From contig JAJTIF010000359.1 in NCBI GenBank assembly GCA_021299675.1, positions 1 to 17,636 on the forward strand: a DNA stretch of 17,636 nt. Reading direction: 5' to 3'. Position 1 is the stretch's first letter. Each line of letters begins with the position of its first letter. The notes beneath the pieces were generated by a model. The model worked only from the letters and a program-made list of their open reading frames with translations, searched no databases and was not told where the DNA came from. The position numbers were made by a program, and so were the translations under genes. Positions 1-6,383 of the stretch are shown piece after piece. This stretch comes from Pseudomonadota bacterium. Its GTDB lineage: Bacteria; Bdellovibrionota; Bacteriovoracia; Bacteriovoracales; Bacteriovoracaceae.

Positions 1-1
1 A

Positions 2-271
2 CAGACCGGCGACCCGATAATCCTTTTGAGTCTGTGTCTTGACTCGACTCAGTTAGAGAGCTGGGTGAGTCGCTCTGAGCTCTCGGAGATTGGTCTCTTT
101 AGTTTTGGTTTTGAAAGTCTCACGAATCTCACTAAATCCGGCGAAGCTGTGTTCGGTCTCATACTCCCCATCGACGTCCTCTTCCCTCAAGAAAGAGCCA
201 CTTTGTGGGTTGTGAATCATCCACCGGCAGAGTTTCCGACTGGCTATAACGTAAGAACAATGGAGGAATAA
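2..271 (+). CDS. Hypothetical protein, C-terminal part (5' end outside window)
   Basis: The reading frame is open from base 2 and stops at TAA 269-271, so this is the C-terminal 89 residues or so of a gene that begins before the window. An internal TTG at 26 could be read as a start, but the frame stays open upstream and nothing supports a start there. The visible part mixes hydrophobic stretches (IILLSLCLDS, FGLILPIDVLF) with polar linkers, ends in RTMEE, and matches no family I recognise. Its last codons contain the GGAGGA (262-267) that serves as ribosome binding site for the next gene, which starts one base after the stop. The two are therefore very probably co-transcribed and perhaps translationally coupled. 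Confidence 0.6.
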   Translation, partial: QTGDPIILLSLCLDSTQLESWVSRSELSEIGLFSFGFESLTNLTKSGEAVFGLILPIDVLFPQERATLWVVNHPPAEFPTGYNVRTMEE

Positions 272-272
272 T

Positions 273-809
273 ATGTTTGGAGCATCAATTAAAAAATCAG
301 ACTACCGCGAAGAAGGAAAATCTCTTTCGGCACTCTTTAAAACGTCGATGGGCGATTTTAAGATTAAGCTCTTTGCCGACAAGTGTCCGGAGACAGTCTG
401 GAACTTCGTCAATCTGGCCGAAGGTCGCCAGGATCATGCTCGTGGCGGAAATTTTTATGATGGTCTTGTCTTTCACCGAGTCATCGATCGCTTCATGATC
501 CAAGGCGGATGCCCTGAGGGCTCTGGCCGCGGAGGCCCGGGTTATCGCTTCGCCGACGAGTTCAACCGTGACCTTCTTCACAAAGGTCCAGGGATCCTCT
601 CGATGGCTAACGCTGGTCCCGGCACCAATGGCTCACAGTTTTTCATCACTCTCGCCCCAACTCCTCACCTCGATGGTCGTCACACTGTATTTGGTGAAGT
701 GGTAGAAGGCATGGAAGTTGTCAGCAGCATTGGCAGAACACCTGTGGGCATGATGGACCGCCCGAAGACAGATGTCGTCATTCAATCAGTCCAAATCATC
801 AGAGAGTAG
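273..809 (+). CDS. Cyclophilin-type peptidyl-prolyl cis-trans isomerase, cytoplasmic
   Basis: This enzyme catalyses cis-trans isomerisation of Xaa-Pro bonds and assists protein folding. The 178 residues hold one complete cyclophilin domain from about residue 20 to the end. Visible signatures are FHRVI (67-71, catalytic Arg69), MIQGG (75-79), GTNGSQFFIT (117-126) and HLDGRHTVFG (132-141). The position equivalent to Trp121 of human cyclophilin A is His132, so strong cyclosporin binding is not expected; bacterial cyclophilins commonly differ at this site. There is no signal peptide, only a short polar extension of about 20 residues, so a cytoplasmic location like that of E. coli PpiB is likely. 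The start is well supported: GGAGGA lies 5 bases before ATG 273. The family assignment is firm. Which paralogue it is cannot be told. Confidence 0.96.
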   Translation: MFGASIKKSDYREEGKSLSALFKTSMGDFKIKLFADKCPETVWNFVNLAEGRQDHARGGNFYDGLVFHRVIDRFMIQGGCPEGSGRGGPGYRFADEFNRDLLHKGPGILSMANAGPGTNGSQFFITLAPTPHLDGRHTVFGEVVEGMEVVSSIGRTPVGMMDRPKTDVVIQSVQIIRE

Positions 810-816
810 GCGCACC

Positions 817-1344
817 ATGAGATCACTTCTTTTGCTTCTCCTCCTCGCTAGTTGTGCTCAGTTCTCGCGCCCGCAAGGCGGTGAGTCTTTCTACGCAGGA
901 TCGGCGACCGAGTATGATGCGAAAACCAACGAAGTGATTCGTGAGGCTGAAATTCTTTTAGATACGGTGGTGCAAAACCAGGGTGAGAAAATTCACGCTT
1001 GGTTTTACACCGGACCTAGCAAAGGAGTGAAGCTCGACGTCTTCCCCTCCATCTCCACACGCACGGAGAATCCCTTGGTCTACGTCATGACTCATCGAGA
1101 TGGGTCTTATTTGGGGAAGCATTTTTTTTACTCAGAAAAAAGAGATAAGTGGCGCGTGGAGCTCTACTTTGTGAACGGCGATGTGAACATCATCGACTAC
1201 GTTGCCCATAACGGAGAAATGGAGTTCACACAAAACATCACACGTGCCGATGGCTCGCCAGTTATGCGTGTGCTGGGAAAACTCAAGGTCACCGACAAAG
1301 CAGAGTTTGCCAAGCGCCGAGAGGCCCTTACTCAAGCTAAATAA
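817..1344 (+). CDS. Small predicted lipoprotein, unknown function
   Basis: The protein has 175 residues if it starts at ATG 817. That start gives a short signal peptide of Met-Arg, a run of Leu and the lipobox LLASC, with Cys13 as the lipidation site. An in-frame start at 772 would lie inside the cyclophilin gene and bury the signal peptide, so I rejected it. AGTAGG, 7 bases upstream, is a modest ribosome binding site. After the Cys comes a soluble region of alternating short hydrophobic and polar stretches that looks beta-rich (for example KWRVELYFVNGDVNIIDYV); I do not recognise a family. The gap from the cyclophilin stop is 7 bases, so it is probably in the same operon. Its 3' end overlaps the convergent recJ end by 8 bases. 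Export as a lipoprotein is well supported; the function is unknown. Confidence 0.85.
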   Translation: MRSLLLLLLLASCAQFSRPQGGESFYAGSATEYDAKTNEVIREAEILLDTVVQNQGEKIHAWFYTGPSKGVKLDVFPSISTRTENPLVYVMTHRDGSYLGKHFFYSEKRDKWRVELYFVNGDVNIIDYVAHNGEMEFTQNITRADGSPVMRVLGKLKVTDKAEFAKRREALTQAK

Positions 1345-3016
1345 GGATTTTCTCTACTTGGAGCTGAATCGTCTCGTTGCCATTGAAACGATTGATTCCA
1401 AGGCCGAATTGCAGCGTAAAGGGAGTCTTCTCCTGATTTTGGAAAACATCATCAGGACTCGGCTCGTTCCACTTCCCAAGGTAATTGAAGCTGATTCCAC
1501 TGAAATGAGTTTGGGGAGCCTTTAGCGGTGAGAAAGTCCACTTCACGTGGGCGTCTTTGAGGATACGGAAACTTGCAAGCTTGACCCCTTTCATTCTGAA
1601 CACCGGGCGTTCGTTGCCATTGCCGAAGGGCTCAAGGTGAATCAAGTCTCGCACCAACTGGGGCGAGATGTCCTCGGGGCTCAATTCAATGTCCCAGCGC
1701 TCTTGTTTCACGCGCAGGATCTCAGGTACCTTTGCCACAACCGCTTGCAGGCGCTCTCTAATCAAGGGCAGATTTTCCGCCTTAAAGGACATACCAGCCG
1801 CCGCCTTGTGACCGCCGAACTTTAGGAAAAGATCGCGACAGCTTTCAAGGCACTCAAAGATATTTAATTCACCGGCCGTGCGTGCGGATCCTTTGATGAT
1901 GCCTTTTTCTTCAGCATTAGTGAGTACTATCGCCGGAAGCCCATAGAGCTCCACGAGCTTACTCGCCACAATTCCCACCACCCCTTCGTGCCAGTCGGGG
2001 GCGTAGACGATATTGATGGCCGTGTGGCTGCTCATGCTGGTCTTCACCACTTCCTTGGCGCTATCCACGACTTCGGCTTGAATGATCCGCCGGTCACGGT
2101 TCGAGATCTCGAGGTGCTGGTAGTGTTCCCGGGCTTCAGCTGCTGTGCTTGCGATCAAGAGTAGCAGCGATCGTTCTGGGTGATCTAGGCGGCCCTTGGA
2201 ATTGATCATCGGGCCGATGTTAAAAGCAATCTTCTCACTGGTCACTTCGGCTTTGAGCTCTTCGGGGTTAAAAAACGCCAAGAGGCCCGGGTACTTACAA
2301 GTTGGGATCTGCTTCAAGCCGTGGCGAGAAAGTTTAAGGTTCAGCGGCGTGAGGACGGCGAGGTCACAGATGGTGCCGATGGCGACGAAGGGGAGGAGGC
2401 AGTAGATGCTCTCTACCTTTTGGCCCGCGGCCAGTAGCAACTCTCTTACTTTCACTGCGAGAGCGAAGGCCACACCCACACCGGCCAGCGATCCAAGCTC
2501 TGACTGGGGCTCGTCGCGACGATTCGGATTCACCACCGCATAGGCACGCGGGATGTGAGCGGCAGCATCTTTGTGATGGTCCGTGATGATGAGGTCGATG
2601 TTTTTCTGAAGGGCGTACTCGGCAGTTTCGATGTTCGAAATCCCACAGTCGACTGAGATCAGCACACTGACATTTTTTTCAAGTGCATTATCGATAGAGA
2701 CAGGGTGAATACCATAGCCCTCGACGAAGCGTGAAGGCTGGAAAGTTTCGACGTGCACCCCGAGCATCTGAAAAAAATGATAGAGCAGAGCACAGGAAGT
2801 GGCACCATCCACATCGTAGTCACCGTAGATGCCAATCTTTTCATTTTGAGTAAGCGCCACAACAATACGTTCAGCTGCTTTTTGCATGTCGTGCATTTGT
2901 GTGATGTCGGGAATGTCTTTGAGGTTCCAGGAGAGATACTCTTGAGCTTTGTCGCCTTTGAGTCCTCTTTTTTCAAGTAAGCGCTGAAGGGCCGGGTGCA
3001 GGGATTGTTGCGTCAT
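1337..3016 (-). CDS. recJ: Single-stranded-DNA-specific exonuclease RecJ
   Basis: RecJ is a 5'-3' exonuclease on single-stranded DNA that acts in RecF-pathway recombination and in mismatch and base-excision repair. The 559 residues are close to the usual length. DHH-family metal-binding motifs appear in order: DYDVDG (66-71), VDCG (122-125), DHH (146-148) and GTICD (214-218). The DHHA1 part follows with GGHKAAAG (401-408), then a C-terminal OB-like region containing LEPFGNGNERP (461-471), typical of RecJ. Start ATG 3016 has no clear Shine-Dalgarno sequence. The upstream zinc-ribbon gene ends 18 bases earlier on the same strand, so recJ may rely on coupling with it. Its 3' end overlaps the lipoprotein end by 8 bases, with no terminator between the two. 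Confidence 0.97.
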   Translation of the reverse strand: MTQQSLHPALQRLLEKRGLKGDKAQEYLSWNLKDIPDITQMHDMQKAAERIVVALTQNEKIGIYGDYDVDGATSCALLYHFFQMLGVHVETFQPSRFVEGYGIHPVSIDNALEKNVSVLISVDCGISNIETAEYALQKNIDLIITDHHKDAAAHIPRAYAVVNPNRRDEPQSELGSLAGVGVAFALAVKVRELLLAAGQKVESIYCLLPFVAIGTICDLAVLTPLNLKLSRHGLKQIPTCKYPGLLAFFNPEELKAEVTSEKIAFNIGPMINSKGRLDHPERSLLLLIASTAAEAREHYQHLEISNRDRRIIQAEVVDSAKEVVKTSMSSHTAINIVYAPDWHEGVVGIVASKLVELYGLPAIVLTNAEEKGIIKGSARTAGELNIFECLESCRDLFLKFGGHKAAAGMSFKAENLPLIRERLQAVVAKVPEILRVKQERWDIELSPEDISPQLVRDLIHLEPFGNGNERPVFRMKGVKLASFRILKDAHVKWTFSPLKAPQTHFSGISFNYLGKWNEPSPDDVFQNQEKTPFTLQFGLGINRFNGNETIQLQVEKILI

Positions 3017-3034
3017 GGAAAAACACTAACAAAC

Positions 3035-3277
3035 TCACCACAAAACGTAGAGACCTTTGATAAAAGTTTCTTCTTCAAGGTCTTCGCTCTTCTCAAAGAG
3101 AAGATGGAATTTTTCAGTCTTATTCTGGTGAATCTTGTCAAAATATTGAAGAGGGAGAAACGCCTTCTGGCATTTCAGGCATTTATCGGGTTCAACCGCT
3201 GTTTCAAAGCAATGACCACAGGCATGACACACTTTAAATAAGGATTTTTTACCCTTAGTTTTTTCTAATTCATTCAT
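3035..3277 (-). CDS. Small zinc-ribbon protein upstream of recJ
   Basis: This 80-residue protein contains CHACGHC (17-23) and CLKC (33-36), which together give the CxxC...CxxC pattern of a zinc ribbon, with Cys20 or Cys23 completing the first knuckle. The rest is charged and helical-looking (EKSEDLEEE) with no signal peptide, so it is probably cytoplasmic. The start at ATG 3277 is preceded by GAGAGA on the minus strand at suitable distance. It lies 18 bases upstream of recJ on the same strand and downstream of a strong terminator, so it probably begins its own transcription unit with recJ. I do not recognise a named family. A nucleic-acid or protein-binding role linked to RecJ is a guess from position alone. 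Confidence 0.75.
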   Translation of the reverse strand: MNELEKTKGKKSLFKVCHACGHCFETAVEPDKCLKCQKAFLPLQYFDKIHQNKTEKFHLLFEKSEDLEEETFIKGLYVLW

Positions 3278-3339
3278 TTTTCTCTCACGGTTGCAGGTTC
3301 CGCTAGAGAGCTTGTCGACCCAATCTCAATAAAATTTAG

Positions 3340-3369
3340 AAAAAAAAGCCCCACTAAATTAGTGGGGCT
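3340..3369 (-). terminator. Rho-independent terminator of the coiled-coil gene
   Basis: A 9-bp GC-rich stem AGCCCCACT (3347-3355) pairs with AGTGGGGCT (3361-3369) around a 5-base loop, and two more A-T pairs can form inside the loop. On the minus strand the right arm is followed by a run of eight U residues (plus-strand A 3340-3347). It lies 33 bases after the stop of the minus-strand gene that ends at 3403. The opposite orientation has no T run, so it acts on the minus strand only and insulates the zinc-ribbon/recJ unit from the coiled-coil gene. Confidence 0.93.
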
Positions 3370-3402
3370 CTTAAGGGGGGGAGAATTCAGGAGACAGAGG
3401 GC

Positions 3403-4701
3403 TTAGTTAAACATTTGTGGAGCGATACCGGCCTGAACCATCGGCGCCTGCTGGGCTTGAGCCGGGAGGATCTGACCTACTGGAGCTTGGGTCTGCATAT
3501 TACCAAATTCTACTTGTGAGCGGTTACCATCCATCACACCGGGCATTCCAAAGTTAAAAGAGCCGGGCATGTAGTAAGGCGACTGCTGCTGCATCATCAG
3601 TGGGTGGGCTTGTTGTTGCATGCTCATCTGAGGCACCCCCATCTGTGGCATACCGCCGTAGTAATTGTTAATCACTTGTGACTGAGGCTGCTGCGGCTGC
3701 ATCCATGGGTTAAAAGGATACTGGCCAGAGACCGCGTTTTGCCAAGGAGATTGAACTTGTCCCATGGCGTACGTGCTCGGCATGTAGCCCTGACTGAAGT
3801 AGTTGTAGCCCTGGCCCATTTGACCTTGCTGGCCTTGCTGACCTTGTTGGTTCATCTGGCCCATGAAGCCCAAAAGAACCTGGTTGAGGCCCAGCATCAC
3901 CTGAGTGAACTGCTTCTGTTGATCGTTTAATTCTTCAATCTGCTTGGTGAGTGCCGTGAACTTGAATTCAGACTCGCACACAAAAATGTCATGCTTTTCT
4001 TTCTGCTTACGGAGCTCTTCACGCTTATGCGCCAGACGCTCTTCGCGCTCAGCAATCTCGGCTTCTTTGGTGAGCAGTTCCTCATTTTTCTTCTTAAGTT
4101 CAGCTTCTCTCTCGGCGATGATGGCGTCGCGCTTTTCAATCTCCGCACGAGCTTCGGCTACTTTCTTATTGGCTTCATCTAAAGCGATCACGGCTGCTTC
4201 TGCGGCAGTCTTGGCTTCCGTGAGAGCAAGCTTCGTGGCTTCAAGCTCTTGGGCGTTGACTTGAGCGGAAGCTTCCATGGATTTCACTTGTGCTTCCAGT
4301 TCACTGATGCGAGACACGTGAGCTTTGACGGCTTCTTCGAGCTCTTTAATGCGAGCTTGGTTTTGTGTATTTTGTTCAAGGCTTTGGGCCAAAGAAGACT
4401 GCGACTCACCCAATTGTGCTTGGAGGAGCTTGGCTTTTTCTTGCTCGGCTTTGATGTCTTCATTTAATTTTTTGATCACTTCCGGATCATTCACTGTCAC
4501 ATTAATGACCGTGTTGTTTTGCACCAGAGTCGCCTGGAGGCGAGTGAGGTTCGGAAAAGTTGGTGGTACAACTTCATCAGAGGCAATAGAGCGGTACGCC
4601 TGGTGATGGTTCAATTCATGCTTAAAGTGCTTGTGGGCCAGTGGTGTGGCCAAGACGGCGAGGGCGGACATAGTCCATACCCAGTGCTTAGTTGTTTGCA
4701 T
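3403..4701 (-). CDS. Exported coiled-coil protein with His-rich start and Gln/Met/Pro-rich tail
   Basis: This 432-residue protein has three parts. Residues 1-22 look like a Sec signal peptide (basic start, then SALAVLATPLA), and the predicted mature protein begins HKHFKHELNHHQ, which is strikingly rich in His. Residues about 73-265 form a long charged helix with heptad character, rich in Glu, Lys, Ala and Leu (for example RISELEAQVKSMEA), which is a strong coiled coil. Residues about 281-432 are low complexity, rich in Gln, Met, Pro, Gly and Tyr, including the short tandem GQQGQQGQMGQG. There is one cysteine, Cys242, near the coil end. The start is supported by AAGGAG 6 bases upstream, and a terminator follows the gene. 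I do not recognise the family. A structural, self-assembling periplasmic or secreted protein is a plausible reading. The coil-plus-disordered layout is seen directly; the function is not. Confidence 0.9.
   Translation of the reverse strand: MQTTKHWVWTMSALAVLATPLAHKHFKHELNHHQAYRSIASDEVVPPTFPNLTRLQATLVQNNTVINVTVNDPEVIKKLNEDIKAEQEKAKLLQAQLGESQSSLAQSLEQNTQNQARIKELEEAVKAHVSRISELEAQVKSMEASAQVNAQELEATKLALTEAKTAAEAAVIALDEANKKVAEARAEIEKRDAIIAEREAELKKKNEELLTKEAEIAEREERLAHKREELRKQKEKHDIFVCESEFKFTALTKQIEELNDQQKQFTQVMLGLNQVLLGFMGQMNQQGQQGQQGQMGQGYNYFSQGYMPSTYAMGQVQSPWQNAVSGQYPFNPWMQPQQPQSQVINNYYGGMPQMGVPQMSMQQQAHPLMMQQQSPYYMPGSFNFGMPGVMDGNRSQVEFGNMQTQAPVGQILPAQAQQAPMVQAGIAPQMFN
3824..3850. repeat. Three tandem 9-bp units encoding Gln-Gln-Gly repeats
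   Basis: Three consecutive near-identical 9-base units lie in the coiled-coil gene: CCTTGCTGG (3824-3832), CCTTGCTGA (3833-3841) and CCTTGTTGG (3842-3850). On the coding minus strand they give repeated Gln-Gln-Gly around residues 285-293. In-frame copy-number change by slippage would lengthen or shorten the disordered tail by three residues at a time without breaking the gene. Confidence 0.75.
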
Positions 4702-4752
4702 AAGATTCTCCTTGTAAAAATTTCACCCTTGCCTTGACTACTTCAAGATCTG

Positions 4753-4835
4753 TGCCAGTGGGCTTTAAGCACTTAAAACCTCGTTTACAGGCCTAAATTG
4801 GGTGATTTTTCAATCACTTAACCCTTGCCAGTGGG
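4753..4835. repeat. Two direct copies of TGCCAGTGGG, 73 bp apart
   Basis: Exact 10-base copies lie at 4753-4762 and 4826-4835, both inside the divergent control region. The 73-bp offset is close to seven helical turns, so both copies face the same side of the DNA. A second, partly overlapping pair, ACCCTTGCC (4725-4733 and 4821-4829), has a 96-bp offset. This could be a regulator site or a remnant of local duplication. Confidence 0.5.
4802..4817. promoter_or_regulatory. Inverted repeat GTGATT-N4-AATCAC, candidate operator
   Basis: The sequence shows a perfect 6-bp inverted repeat around TTTC. It covers the candidate minus-strand -35 hexamer (4808-4813), a position where a bound regulator would block or alter transcription of the coiled-coil gene. 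No T run follows on either strand, so it is not an intrinsic terminator. The binding protein is unknown. Confidence 0.4.
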
Positions 4836-4866
4836 TCTCTGCTTTTCTAGTCTGAAAGCTTTGAAA

Positions 4867-4885
4867 GTGAATAAATTCCATTCAC
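4867..4885. promoter_or_regulatory. Inverted repeat GTGAAT-N7-ATTCAC, candidate operator near nhaC promoter
   Basis: A perfect 6-bp inverted repeat flanks AAATTCC, with one further symmetric A-T pair inside. Its right arm overlaps the candidate nhaC -35 box (4881-4886). The half-site GTGAAT resembles the half-site GTGATT of the other dyad 65 bp away, although the spacers differ (7 against 4), so the two may or may not bind the same protein. Confidence 0.4.
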
Positions 4886-4933
4886 CGCGCGACTAATTGT
4901 TTAGAGAATAGACACTTCTGCCTGGAGACCCCT

Positions 4934-6361
4934 ATGCCCCTTCGCCCAAGTCTTTTGATATCTCTTCTGCCACTCTTTCTTCTGATTGGGCTCTTGGCAC
5001 TTAATATCAAGCTCTTTGGCGACGGCGCTACTGCAGGCCCTAACCAGCTGGCCCTGATGGCAAGCGCAGCCTTCGCCGCGCTCTTGGGTCTAGTCGTTTT
5101 AAAAATTGACTATAAGAGCATGGAGCACAAGCTCATCGAATCCATTGGTCTCTCGATGCAAGCGGTACTGATCCTTTTAGTCGTCGGAATGCTGATTGGA
5201 CTTTGGATCCTATCAGGAGTGGTGCCGACCATGATCTACTACGGCATTCAGATCGTGCACCCGCATTTCTTTCTCCCTATGACCTGCCTCATCTGTTGTC
5301 TCGTATCCATCGCGACGGGGTCGAGTTGGTCGACCGGCGGCACAGTGGGAATTGCTCTGATGGGAATCGGCAAGGCGATCGGTATGCCAGAAGAGATGGT
5401 GGCAGGAGCGATCATTTCGGGCTCGTATTTCGGCGACAAACTCTCGCCGCTTTCAGACACCACCAATCTCGCTCCGGCGATGGCAGGCACAGATCTCTTT
5501 ACGCACATCCGTTACATGCTCTACACCACCATCCCATCCATTGTGATTGCTCTGATTCTTTATACGATCGTGGGCTTCACGCGCACGGCTGGAGAGTTGG
5601 ACAGGGCTTCGATTGATTTGATCACCAAAACTCTTGATGAAACTTTTTGGATCTCACCAGTGGCTTTCCTGCTTCCAGCGCTGGTTATTATCCTCGTCGC
5701 CAAACGTATGTCCGCTCTGCCGGCCCTTTTCCTTGGAGCACTGGCCGGAGGACTGCTCGCACTCATCACCCAACAAGATCTACTGGCGAAACTCTCGGGC
5801 GAGCCTTTCAGTTTTCTGAATGCCTGGAAAACCACCATCGAGATCGCCCACGGAGGGATTAAACTTGAAACCGGTGTGTCGACGATTGATTCATTACTTT
5901 CTCGTGGTGGTATGAGCAGCATGCTCAACACGGTATGGTTGATCATCATGGCCATGGCCTTCGGAGGCATCATGGAGATGACCGGCATGCTCGGGCGCAT
6001 CGCCGATGCTATCCTGAGTGGAGTGAAGGGGACCGCGAGTCTCATCACAGCTACCATCGCGAGTTGTTTCACCATCAACGTCACCGCCGCCGATCAATAC
6101 CTCGCGATCGTGGTGCCGGGAAGAATGTTCCGGGCCGCGTATAAGAAAGCGGGCTTGGCGCCTGAAAACCTCTCGCGCTCTCTGGAAGATGCCGGCACGC
6201 TGACCTCGGTGCTGGTGCCCTGGAACACTTGTGGGGCATACTTTAGTGGAGTACTCGGGATAGCCACTCTCAGCTACGCGCCCTACGCCTTTTTTAATTG
6301 GATTAATCCTCTCGTGGCCATTGCGATTGCCGTAATCGGGTTTAGAATAAGAAGACTCTAA
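4934..6361 (+). CDS. nhaC: Na+/H+ antiporter, NhaC family
   Basis: This inner-membrane secondary transporter is expected to exchange internal Na+ for external H+, supporting sodium and pH homeostasis. The 475 residues are mostly hydrophobic, with about 11-12 predicted membrane segments. Strong family motifs are GSSWSTGGTVG (129-139), the diagnostic GSYFGDKLSPLSDTTNLA (163-180), and in the C-terminal half AADQYL and PWNTCGAY. Start ATG 4934 has GGAG 6 bases upstream and gives a normal N-terminal membrane segment. The gene heads a probable operon with ppk1, which starts 22 bases after its stop. Family members include malate/lactate-coupled variants (MleN type), so the exact substrate is less certain than the family. 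Confidence 0.95.
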   Translation: MPLRPSLLISLLPLFLLIGLLALNIKLFGDGATAGPNQLALMASAAFAALLGLVVLKIDYKSMEHKLIESIGLSMQAVLILLVVGMLIGLWILSGVVPTMIYYGIQIVHPHFFLPMTCLICCLVSIATGSSWSTGGTVGIALMGIGKAIGMPEEMVAGAIISGSYFGDKLSPLSDTTNLAPAMAGTDLFTHIRYMLYTTIPSIVIALILYTIVGFTRTAGELDRASIDLITKTLDETFWISPVAFLLPALVIILVAKRMSALPALFLGALAGGLLALITQQDLLAKLSGEPFSFLNAWKTTIEIAHGGIKLETGVSTIDSLLSRGGMSSMLNTVWLIIMAMAFGGIMEMTGMLGRIADAILSGVKGTASLITATIASCFTINVTAADQYLAIVVPGRMFRAAYKKAGLAPENLSRSLEDAGTLTSVLVPWNTCGAYFSGVLGIATLSYAPYAFFNWINPLVAIAIAVIGFRIRRL

Positions 6362-6383
6362 ACAAGCCTCAGGATAGTCGTTC

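Larger units (their letters stand above)
4702..4933. promoter_or_regulatory. Divergent intergenic control region (coiled-coil gene / nhaC)
   Basis: These 232 bases separate two divergent genes and contain no gene. On the minus strand, -35 TTGAAA (plus coordinates 4808-4813) and -10 TGTAAA (4784-4789) with an 18-base spacer could serve the coiled-coil gene, leaving a leader of roughly 75 bases. On the plus strand, -35 TTCACC (4881-4886) and -10 GAGAAT (4904-4909) with a 17-base spacer could serve nhaC. Both are four-of-six matches or so to sigma-70 hexamers and therefore only candidates. Inverted repeats at 4802-4817 and 4867-4885 overlap the two -35 boxes. Direct repeats TGCCAGTGGG (4753-4762, 4826-4835) and ACCCTTGCC (4725-4733, 4821-4829) also occur. 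Confidence 0.5.

Noticed and set aside
3944..4264. Ser/Phe-rich plus-strand open frame opposite the coiled-coil gene
   Set aside because: Its composition is the antisense of Glu/Lys/Ala-rich coiled-coil codons; there is no ribosome binding site and the minus-strand gene is well supported.
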